From Trissonchulus latispiculum (Eukaryota; Nematoda; Enoplea; Enoplida; Ironidae): a stretch of 64,000 nt of DNA. The notes below the pieces were generated by a model that made no database searches, had not been told where the DNA came from, and saw only the letters and a list, made by a program, of their open reading frames with translations. The translations under genes and the position numbers were made by a program. The stretch spans positions 1 to 64,000 of the forward strand of contig JASAND010020687.1 in the NCBI GenBank assembly GCA_030248195.1, written 5' to 3'. Shown in pieces: positions 41,301-53,300 of the stretch (its first letter is position 1; every line of letters begins with the position of its first letter).

Positions 41301-44300
41301 TTCTGACAAGCTGACATCAAACAGGATGAATATAGACCAAAAGTTTTTGAACATCGATTTCTCAAAACTGAAGAATCGACCAAAAGTTCTTTTTGTGCCA
41401 CGATCTGAAGGACATATGGGCCGAGGGACGTTTTTTTGGATTTGGCTCAGCAGGTCTCAACGGTTGAGAAAATTGGCAAAATGCACAGTAACACGAAATT
41501 TCGCAACTTCGCATTGCGTTTTCTCGCAACTAGAGTTGTTTTAGCCCAAACCAAGGAAAACGTCCCTCCGCAGAAGTGCGAATTTCGATTCTACCGAAAA
41601 TCTCCGGAATCTGTCGAGTAGTTTTTGAGAAATCGATGTTCGAAACAAAATAATCGCAGTTTTGCCAAAATGGTTTTTCGGCCAAATCTCTAACTGAAAG
41701 CAATAAAGTCCGGCTAATAGGCGTTCATAAAATGTGCATTTGGACCATGTATCGATTGAGTGTAACTAAGCCAATTTTGTCCTTAACATGTGGCAGTAAT
41801 TTTGAAAAAACTGATTTCCTCGAAAATGGCCATTTTTTGACTCTAAAAACAGTTTTTTGCTTATACTGACTTAACCACTGCAGATAGCTCAAAGCTTGTA
41901 AGAGCAAAAATGTTCATTTTCGAGTCCTCTTTCCAGCCATATCAACCAATCCCGTGTTTTGTCTACCTACTGGGAGCTTAAGGCCAAAAACCAAAACTTT
42001 CTTATCTTTTGGCCTTAGAATACGGGACTGGTCCTAAAATGTTAAAGAGCACGGAAATAGGTTATTTCGCAAGTTTTAGCCCTTTGCGTAAAGGATTAAA
42101 GCCGTAGGAGTGAAAAATACCCGAAAGGAAACCAGCACCTTAAGTGAAATCAGAAAACTTTCCGATTTTGCCCGTATTTCACTTAATAGAACATGTTCTC
42201 TTAAGCGCGAGAATACGGTAGTAAGAAATTACTGGTTTCTCCAGTAGTTTCTACTAAATATTTTAGTAACATTTACTGGATTTGGGTTGTTCAGCTTACT
42301 GCATTTTCCAGTAATTTGTACTGGATCCAGTATTAAATTGCACCAAGCTCCTACAATGTGTTGAAACACAAAATACTGGATTTTCCAGTAGTTTTTACTA
42401 CTTTTACCAGTAATATATACTGGACTCCTGAAATACCCCGAGCACCAAAAATACTGGATTTTCCAGTAATTTCTACAGGTTTCTCCAGTAATATCTACTG
42501 GATTCCAAAAATACCCCGAGCACCTAAAATACTCCAGTCACCAAAAATATATGTACTAGAGTCTTAAAATGTACCGAAACTCAAAAGTAGTGATTTTCCC
42601 AGTAACTGATTGATACTGGTAATATCTGCTGGACTCGTAAAACACTCTGAACACGAAATAAATATTGGCCGTTCCAATGGTGTTTAGAGCAGACTAAATT
42701 CTAGTTGCCTACTTATGCAATCTGACAGCAAGAAATGCTGGATTCAATTAATAATTTTTTATTTCCAAAAAAATTGGCAATATTTCTAAGAATTTTTAAG
42801 GTGGTGATTCCTTTTGGAGTCATCAACTTTGAACCATTATTACTCATTTATTACTTGGAGTTAAGAATTCATTTCTATCAAAACGTAGCTTAATATTTTT
42901 TCTTTTAGGATAACAATGAAACTAATTTTGGCTTTTGCAAAGTTTGAGACGGCTTGCGTCGCTTAACAAGTAATGCAATATTTGATTTCTGCAAAAATGA
43001 CAGCTTTCGGAGGGCAAAATAGGAAGACTGTCTCTATCTCTTACGATAGCGCAAAGCAAGAAAATTGCTTCAAAACGCAAAAATATAGAGCACGACGAGA
43101 TCTTTCAAATGAATATAATTATATATAACTGTGGAACTGCTGTCCAGTTTCTAAAACTGGTAAAAACTGTCCTGAACGGAAATGTCAAATTTTTGAAGCG
43201 GAATTGTGCGGAGAGTGTTAGAATGCTAAAGGAACTTGTTTTGAAAGTTCCATCAAGTTGTTTCATCTGGAATGGAGCCGTCAACCAATGACATATATAT
43301 GAACCAAAAAGGAATCACCACTTTAAGTTCTTAATATGCCCCAACACGCGTTTATTACGTTACTAAATTTTCTAACAATTTAAAAGTAAGCTGCATTATT
43401 TTATGCTGGGAATAACATGAAGTCAGTCGTAAAGATGTCTGCATTTACTGCAAGTGTTTAAATTATAATGCTGATACATAGTGTATGGCAAGGTAGATAC
43501 ACCAGTAACTGTTAGTATCGGTTTTGCTGCTACAAAAATTTGAATCGTTTTGATCGATACTGTTAAAATCGAAAGCCAGTGAATTTTAATCTATACGTAA
43601 TCGATTTTAAGCAGAGTTGCTTTGTGGAAGCCAAGCCACAGCTGAAGCTTAAACGGATCCTGTGTAGTTTCAACCAATGGAATTAAGGTTTTTGGTCGTC
43701 GACAGAAATTAAAGTTAGTTTAGCATAATTTGTGTGATACCTTAAGGTTTGGTTGATGTTCTGCTCTTAAAAAATTGGTGCAGACAAAACTAAAGAACTT
43801 TGACGGGTTGCTGACTGAAAGAGTAAAAGGAACAGAAATTGGAGCTACCGGTGACAGAATGACTGCCTAAATTTGTTTATATTCCATATCATTAATGAAG
43901 AACATAATTCTCAACTGCAATTTACCTGTATAGCGGTTTCAATGTTTTTATGGAAAACAAACGTTAACACAGCACAACACAAACAAACACTACGCGAATG
44001 TACAACAAAGTACGTACCAGTGTTACCTAATAACTAATGAAAAGCACTGCAAACTCATTAGCATTAACCATATTTTTGGTGACCGGAGTATTTTAAGAAT
44101 CCAGGAGATATTACTGGCAAAACCAAAAGAAATTACTGGAAAATCCTGTATTTTTGGTGCTCGGGGCATTTCTGGAGTCCAGTAGATATTACCAAGAGTA
44201 CATAATACATAAGAGTGTGACAAGGGTCACACTCTATGTAATCAGCTCGAGAGCCATGCTCTGCGCGCTAACGGCCCACCCCCCCCCCCGCAATTGCGTA

Positions 44301-47300
44301 CCTAGTGGACCCCCCCCCCGCAAATCAGTACCTAGTACGCAATTGCGTATGTTCACTCGTTGCTACAATATTCCATTTATCGGGACCCCCCCCGCAAATG
44401 TGACCTATCACTTTTCAATGTCAAATGATAGGTCCCATTTGCTGAAATCCCGATGAATGGAATATTGCAGCAGCGAGTGACAGTGAACATACGCAATTGC
44501 GTACTAGGTACTGATTTGCGGGGGGGGGTCCACTAGGTACGCAATTGCGGGGGGGGGTGGGCCGTTAGCGCGCAGAGCATGGCTCTCGAGCTGATTACAT
44601 AGAGTGTGACGCTTGTCACACTCTTATGTATTATGTACTCTTGATATTACTGCAGAAACTAGTAGAAACTACTGGAAAACCCAGTATTTTTCGTGCTCGG
44701 GGTATTTCAGGAGACCAGTAGATATTACTGGAGTAACCAGTAAAAATTACTGGAAAATTCAGTATTTTTGATGCTCGGAGTATTTCAGGAGACCAGTAGA
44801 TATTACTGGAGAAACTAGTAAAAATTACTGGAATATCCAGTAGTTTCATACCCTAAATATTGTTGGGGTCCAGTATATAATACTGGATTATCTTGTTAAA
44901 ACTACTGGACAAACCAGTACACAAGTACTCAATACGCTGATGCCGCAATGAGAGTATATAAGGGGATAAACGAAAAAGTTTTCAGCGATCAGATTTTGGG
45001 CATGTCATTTGTCCTGGTCTCTGCTTCTGTATCAACAGAAGTTAAGGGGCTCATTTTTGCAGCCGTTATGCACCTGCGTGGGTGCTGACGGCTGTGAAGG
45101 TATTTTTGGTGCTCGGAGCATTTTAGAAGTCTAGTAGATATTACTGGAGAAACCGGTAGAAATTACTGGAAAATCCAGTATTTTGGGTACTCAGACTGTA
45201 TTAGGAGTCTAGTAGAAACCACTGGCGAAAGTAGTAAAAACTACTGGAAAATTTAGTATTTTTGGTGCTCAGACTATTTTAGGAGATTGGTAGAATCTAC
45301 TACTGAGTTCAGTAGAAATTACTGGAAAATCCAGTATTTTTGCCCCCAAAAATTTTTGGGGGGTCCAGTATATAATACTAAATATCTAGTAGAAACTACT
45401 GGAAATTCCAGTAGTTAGTATGTCAAAGCAGTAAAGTGTTCTACATACATTATCTAGTAAAGTTTACTAGCTGTTTCCAGTAGTTTTTAAAATACTGGAC
45501 TACTTTAGTAGGAAAATACTAATCGCTCCGCTATGTCTTTATTGCAATGGAGCACTTTAGTAGGAAATTACTAAGATTCCAGTACTTTCTACTGGAACAT
45601 TTCTAAGAGTGTATGCAAAAGTCTTTCAAAGTGCTGAGAATTCATATAAACAGAGTTTTAGCTGATTTTCCTCCAAGATGAATTTTTCATTTCATTTCAC
45701 TATTTACTAAATTGCGGAACTTTAATTTAAAAAATCTTTACAATCTATTTCAGTTTAATCTTCCAAGATAAATAGTACATTTGCTTATTTTTTTAATTGG
45801 AACCAGCCTTTTAATGTGGTGATTCCTTACAGAGTCATCAACTGTGTACCGTTTTTATTCATTGATTAGTTGGAGTTGAGAAGCCATCTTTATGCCAAAA
45901 TGAAGCTTACCACTTTCTCGTTTTAGTGAATACATTAAACCATTTGATTTTTTAAAATTATTTTACTGCCTTGCCTTTAGAAGGAATAGAATTTTTCAGA
46001 TTTTTCGCCAACTGAGGCCGTTTTACCATATTCAAACGGAGAATCAAAACATGTACATTCTATTTCAGTTTAATCTTCCATTATTGAGAATGCTTCAAGG
46101 TGCTAGTTCAAATATTTTTCAAAAATTGATCTTGGAGGAAAAATAGGTTAAAACTCTGTTTATATGAATTCTCAGCATTTTGAAATAATTTTCAATAATG
46201 GAATTGAGAATGTTTCAAGGTGCTGACAATTCAAGTAAACAAAATATCACAAAATTTGGAAATTTTCGGTTGGAAGCTAAATGTGGCCAACAAATAAATT
46301 GTTGGAGTCTTACTTCAGGATAAATGAAATTTTCTGCATGTGTCTATTAATGCAGGTTAGACACTACGCGAAGTATCTAGACACATTGCAGAAACACATT
46401 GTTCTGGCAAAATTAATGTATATATCACTTACTAACATCTGCAAAAACTTTCCGGCTTCGGTGGAATTTTTCACTTAAAATCATTATTTTTGCTAAAGTA
46501 TATCCAAAACTTACTTTTGCCAAAAATCGCAGTTTCTGTTAAAAACCACAATAAAACGCTAATAATGGCCTAATTTTAATTTTCAAAAGTAGGATAGACG
46601 AAATTGCTTCAACAAGAGGTACCCAAATTTGCTTCCACAGAAGTCCCTGAAATGTGTCTTCCCGTTCCGGTACGATTACAGTCAGATCAACACCACTTTT
46701 ATCTGAAAATTGTTAAAATAATTTTTTTCTGCTTCCGTAATAACAACAAAGTTTTCTCCGCATTTACAGATTATTCTAGTATACTAAATTACGTGAACAT
46801 AGAACATAAATACATTATTCCTGACCAGTCTTGAGAACCGGGACACTTTCGTCAGACCATAAAAGCCTAGTGCGTCATTATCTTCTAAAATACATAGCTT
46901 GTCACTGCTACTGTGAACATCCTTCAAAACTTCAATTGGCAAAAGACGACCAGCTTTACGCGTCCTCTGTATTTATACTTCTGCCATGAAGTTCCTGTTT
47001 TCATCATTTTCTTAAATATCAAGCATCGTCAGTTCGACAAGACTATACTGTCAGCGAGATTCCAGTCAATTCTATATCATCTCCGCTTGGCCAAGACGTA
47101 GATTGGTTTTTATACCACATTTTCCATTCCGGTAAGGACTGTCACCAAGGAAACCACCAGGCACCTTATTAAGGTTACCCTAGATCATATAACCGCGGCA
47201 AGGCCAATCAGTGAATTATTTATGGCCAGAAAATGAGAATATGCGTATACCCTCGGTTTTTAATTAGTAAACCTACAGTAGTACATAAAACAATGTTTGG

Positions 47301-50300
47301 CTGTGCTTGGTGGAAAATATTATATTTAATCAAGACAAATTATTGCAGTGCGTGCCTCTCAATCTGATTATGCTAATCCGGAATTATTTCCTCTGATGCA
47401 AACACAACTCAAGCCTGAACATAGATTACTGGATTATCACTAACAGAATACTAATAATAGCTATTATGGCCGCTGCTCTAGCACTGCACATTCTAGATGC
47501 GGGAAGAATCAGAACAGCAGAGGAACAGCAAGCGTTGGATGATCAAGCGCTCTGCTGCAAAAAACATTTGGCACTTCGCCGACTGTTTTGGCAGTGCTTC
47601 CTTGTTGGCTGTGCCGGCGGGGCCATCTACAGTACAGTGGTCGTGCTCACGCAATTTCTAAAGGAACCAACAGCAATCGTAATCAAGAAGCACCTACTAA
47701 CAAGCTTACGATTACCTGAACTGATGGTATGTCCCTTTGTTGCACTTAATGTGACCAAACTCACAGGAGAAGGCATACCTGGCAATGTGCAAGAGCTAAT
47801 GCAATGGCACTTTTATCAGGAAGCCTTAAATCAACTGAATATGAATAACGTCGATGAAAAAATGCTCACAGATCCGGTCGTCGCTCAGTACTTCGATGTA
47901 GACTGGAACAAATTTATTCAGGATAACGGGATCAGCTGTGATCAAATCATGAAGTCATGCGTTGTTGCATTTACCACAGTTTTAGACTGCTGTCAAATTA
48001 CCGTTCCTACTAGTCACGAAAAGCAGGGCGTTTGTCACAAAATTCGACATCCTGTCCAAATCAATCAGACAGGCATCAACGCGGGGCTTACTATGTTTCT
48101 GGAAGCTCCGGAAATGCCGAATTTCAAAAGCATCGGCGCCCTAGCATCCGGGCTGATGATCGAGTATGATCACGTGATCCACCCGCCACTCACGGCCAAT
48201 CATCCCAGAATCTTTATTCCCAGCAACAAGTCGGTGGCCGTATCGTTCACGGTGACTCAGCGAACTCGATTTGAAAGCAGTTCCTCGCCTTGTCGACACG
48301 AAGCACCCAAACACTACGTGGAATGCTTTGGAGAAATTATGAAGTCCTACTGTAAGTGTTGGTTGTTGGGATTTAAAAATGACCCCGACGATCCCATGGA
48401 GACATGTCCCACCACCAGAACCAAGGCGTGTTTCGACGCCAACTATAGCACTGTTCATGAACAAGCCACGCGGTGCTCCATGGCCAATGCGATACCACAG
48501 TGTGATGAAACCGTTTACACACCACAAGTCAGCTATGTTAGCCTAGATTTGGACGGTCAAGACATCCTTAGAAAAAGTACGTCGGCTACTTTATTGCACT
48601 TAAGGGGAGGGGGTCCATTTTTGGGTCATTTTTTGGACTTTCTCCGATCTCGCTGATTATCACATATTTTAATGTTCAAATGGTATATTTTAACGAGTTT
48701 TTAAAATTAAAGTCGTAATTCTTACGGTTGTCGAGTAATTTCACCTCAAAGTTGAGATTTCATGTGCTAAACATAGGAAATTTAAAAAGTTGTCATTTTT
48801 TCACGTGCGCCAAAAAAATCTCCAGACAAACGTAAATGAATCTGGACACATTATACATCAAATTAACGCTAAAATGTTAAACTGCGGTACCCTGGAATTA
48901 GAATTTTAATTTAGGCCTTTAAAATTTTTTAATTAATTTTTGAAGGATTAAAATTTAATGCGACTTGATCATCATGTCAAATTTTAATATTTTAAAAATT
49001 AATTAAAATATTTTAAAGACTTAAGTTAAAATTCTTATTCCAGGGTACCGCAGTTTAACATTTTAGCGTTATTTTGATGTATAATTTGTCCAGATTCATC
49101 AACGTTTGTCGGGAGATTTTTTGGCGCACGAAAAAAATGACAACTTTTTAAATTTCCTATGTTTAACACATGAAATCTAAACTTTGAGGTGAAATTACTC
49201 GACAACCGTAAGAGCTACGACTTTAATTTTAAAAACTCGTTAAAGTATACCATTTGAACAACAAAATAGGTGAAAATCAGCGAGATCGGAGAAAGTCGAA
49301 AAAATGACCCAAAAATGGACCCCCCCCCTTAAATATTGACGTTTACACTTACTTTCACTTTCTAGTTCTACTTTAATGGTGTTTAGGTTTACTTTTACTC
49401 TCTCACTATTTATCTTTTACTGTGTCAACACAAATACCTTTACACTAACAGAAAATATGATAGTAGATCTCTCGATTTTTGCCCAATTATGCTTGTTTAC
49501 AGAAGCTCTTACTCTTAAGGCTTACCTACACCTGCACAGCATGAACAAGTTCAATTCAATCGTAACATAAGCTTTAATGAACTGAGTTTTAGTACAGAGT
49601 AAATCGGACTTAACTACACATCATCAAATAATGATCTCAATATAAATGATTTTGTAAGACTTATCCCATAAAGTATTATACATATTGGCGTTACCAATAA
49701 ACTGTACTGTTTTGAAAGAAACGACCAGTAAATGGACACTACGTAGACATTTTAAGATGTTAGCCAAATTCCTAGCCTACAGAAGACTGAACTATTGAAC
49801 AAATACACCTATATGTGGGCATGATTACAACGGTTTCGGGTGTAATGTGGGTATACAACGACAATATCCTATTGCAGGTAACCTCAAGGATGCCAGCACA
49901 GTCTCAAGAGTTCAAATTTACTACGACCGATTGGAAATCAATCAAGTGGAAGAGTTTGGCACTCTCAACTTCGAAAATGTGATGAGCCAACTGGGCGGAA
50001 TAATGAGTCTCTGGCTGGGACTATCAGTGCTATCAATCAGCCGATACGGAGCTAAGCTGGCCCGAAATATTGTGTCCATGAGCTATCAGATTGGCGTCGG
50101 TTCGGCCGTATCACCAAACGGACAGGGGTCAGCTGCTCGCAAAGGTCAACGAGTCTGTCCTAACTGCAATCAGCCCATTCATCGCCGCAGCACAGACTTC
50201 ATGCCACGCCTGTCCAAACCACGCATTTCCGAGTGGGAACTGCCGCGTCCTAAACGGGCCTGGCAGTCCCAACACAAGCAGCAACAGCAACAGCAGCAGC

Positions 50301-53300
50301 GGGAAAACAGCAGCACGCAGCAAAGAAATCAACCACCGGGGACAGTCATGTCTGCGAATGCGCTTACAACAACGCTCTAGATACAATACGATCAATTGAA
50401 GTCAATCGAACAAGAACAACACAAACGTAGAATATGATAGAATATAGCTTTACTTGAACAATGAACTGCACGGTGGACAAATTTATGTAAGATACAATAA
50501 CTAGAATAATAGTTAGATGTAAGTGTTAAATGAAGCTCTAACATGCATTGGCTGATATAAAGAATACATTATACATAAGAGTGTGACAAGCGTCAGCTTG
50601 TGATTATCAGCTGCTGAGCCATGCTCTAAGTGTAACGGCCCACCCCCTTCGCAATTGCGTACCTAGGTGATCCCCCGGCAAATGAATATCTAGTACCAAT
50701 TGCGTATGTTCACTCAATCTACAGTATGCCTTTTATCGGGACCCCCCCCCGCAAGCGCGACATATCATTTATCAATGTTGAATGAAAGGTCAGATTTTCG
50801 GGGGGGGGGAGTGTCCCGATAAAAGACCTAATGTAGAAAAGAGAGAACATACACAATTCCGTACTATGTACTGAATTACGGGGGGGGGGGCAACTAGGTA
50901 AGCCATTGCGGAGAGGGGCGTTAGCGCGCAGAGCATGGCTCGCGAGCTGACAACATAGAGTGTGACGCTTGTCACACGCTTATATATAATGAACCTTGCC
51001 GATATTTAGCTATTACATGTAGAAATATTTAAGAATTAATATTTTAATTGGAATATGCCTTTTAGCAAGAGTACATAATAACGAGTGTGACAAGCGTCAA
51101 GCTCTTAGCTATTAGGCTTGGGGACATGATCTGCACGCTAACGGCTGACCCCCCCCCACAAATTAGACCCACCACTTCAAAGAAATTCGCACGCTATGCC
51201 TACGTTCTAAAGCTCGAAAACACAACTAGTTAGTTGGTTCAATGTGCGTCTGTTGCGAGCTTCAGTACACAAGCAAGCATAGCCGCAAATTTCTTTGACG
51301 TGATGGGTCTAATTTGTGGGGGGGGGTCAGCCATTATCGTGCAGATCATGTCCCCAAGCCTAATAACTAAGAGCTTGACGCTTGTCACACTCTTACTCTT
51401 GCTACTAGTTGATCCTTTAATTGCGCTTCGGATAGATTTTGAGACAACGGTCACGGTTGGTGATGATGGTAAGTGATGTGATGTGATGTGATGGTAAGGA
51501 GGACTTATTTCTTACGACCTACCTTTCCTTACTTTGTTTTCCTTCCACAGCTGTATCTAACTACCGGTAGCAAAGGGAAACGGAGCGGCGGTCTTAATTT
51601 CGTCGTTAGTCGACGATTGGAAAAATTAAATAACAGAAAAAAGAGCAAAACCAAACGCTTCGATGAAAGGAACAAAAATTAACTTCTGGGTGATACAGAA
51701 CCTAGGGTCGATTCACAAAAAGTACTTAAACGGCTTAACTTAAACGAAGTGGTTTTTGTGAAACCAACTTCTACTTAAACGACTTAAACGACTTAAACGA
51801 CTTAACTTAAGTCGGTTAAGTAGACCCGCTTTCACAAAAAACCAGCTACTTAAACTTTAAGTAAAGTGGCGTTTCATAAATACAGGTCTACTTAAACTCT
51901 CAGCGACTTAAACTTTAAGCCGTTTAAGTAGAACTGCTTTCATAAAAACTACTTAGTTTAAGTAGTTTAAGTAGACCGCTTAAATGCAGTTCAAAATCAG
52001 TCATTTTTAAGCCCCGTAGATTTACGGAGCTTAAACGACTTAAACGAAGAAGTGTCCATTTTAAAAGTTTCATAACTTACGCAATTTTGGGAGTTGTAAA
52101 GCCGTTTTTACATCGTTCGAAAGCTCTCAACGAGTACTTTAATTCTACAGTATCGTTGCAAGCGTAACTATTTTTGATAATCCGTTAATACTTCAAAGAC
52201 TAAATTTTTGTCTAATTATTTCGCCGAAGGCGAAATATTTGTAATGGGTGCACCCACTTTTGAACTGAAATTCTTCCTTTACTAAAAGCAGTGCCTATGC
52301 TTAGCACGTAAACCTAGCTGCTCCCTTTTTTTAGATAGAGGGGGACCTTGGTCAAACAATGTTATAAAGTTAAAGATTTGGAAAAGAGGGTTGTAGAATC
52401 AGTGGGTTCTTATCCGGGATGAAATTTTTAATTTTTTCTAATCCATTGGACTTTCACAGGGGTCCCAACAAACATTTCTTCATCTTCAACAAAGTTATTA
52501 CGTTGCCCCCCTTGACTGCAATACAAAATGAAAGAATGTTTGCCATACGCAGATTATGCAAATGAGGCAGCCTTAAACTTATTGCATCACTTCTTAAATG
52601 TCCGCTTCGTGATTAAGTGTCGCCTTTAAGCATATGTTGTTATTTGATTGCAACAAATGCTAGATAAGATAACAACGAACAGCCAAATAGATCCCGGTTA
52701 CTTAGGCCTAATCAACGTCATCAACAGAACAGTTTAATTAATGCTTTAATCCTGAGAATGACCAAATCGGTTTCTGTGGAATCTGAAACTAAGCATTTCA
52801 GCTTCTGTTCGTGATGCTCATGTAATGATTTGAAGTAAAGTTTGTATCTCTCCTAGTTTGTGACTATAGCAAAAGTTTTATGTCCAAAAACCACATAGAA
52901 ACATTCCTATGTTCCTATGTTCCTATTCCTTTTCGTCAGACTTTCATAATAGCAATTATGTCAATTTTCTGGTAATCTGTACTGTGAGTCAGACAGAAGT
53001 TGTAATATCACTAATTGTAATTCGGTTCCGAAAAACTCTTATGCTGCAGTTTTATTGAGACGAACTCATCTGGGACGAAATATTACCCCTTTTAGGGGTT
53101 ACTTGTTTTAGCTTGCATCAGCTTCTAAATGAAAAACAAGCCTTCTAAATGGACAAAGCAAAGCTTGATTTGCTTAAACATGGTGTCCCAATTGAGAACC
53201 GATTGTTTTTTCACAATTAACAAGCTGACTTGCATAAGAAGGTTTTAAGCAAATAGCAACACTCTGGCTCTAGCACACAACAATTTTAACACGTACTAAA

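Larger units (their letters stand above)
39807..42220. mobile_element. TIR element CCGTATTCTCGCGC with CTTAAG-rich body
   Basis: Begins TACCGTATTCTCGCGCTTAA and ends with its exact complement, so the inverted repeat is CCGTATTCTCGCGCTTAAG flanked by TA, suggesting Tc1/mariner-type insertion. Remaining native body is TTCTCTTAAGTGAA repeats, into whose TTAA sites two GGTGCTGGTATC elements have inserted. No transposase is seen. Confidence 0.7.
39656..45615. repeat. Array of CCAGTA/TACTGG modules, interrupted by other elements
   Basis: Repeated units such as TTACTGGAAAATCCAGTATT, GGTGCTCGGGGTATTTCAGG and AGTAGATATTACTGGAG occur in both orientations at 39656-39800, 42230-42660 and 44040-45610. 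They are split by nested insertions (39807-42220, 42797-43326, 44193-44642). The unit period is about 80-100 bp in the right-hand block. Inverted at its two sides, it may be one large foldback element. Confidence 0.7.

Noticed and set aside
46604..47101. Open frames upstream of channel gene 2 as an upstream exon
   Set aside because: No DEG/ENaC similarity, no phase-compatible donor leading to 47466, and the channel already has an ATG with a normal-length N-terminus.
51400..51682. Possible two-exon gene end (51412-51472 joined to 51552 onward)
   Set aside because: There is a good donor (GATG|GTAAGT) and acceptor (TTCCACAG), but the joined frame stops after a few codons, no homology is recognised, and the upstream part is the end of a palindromic MITE.
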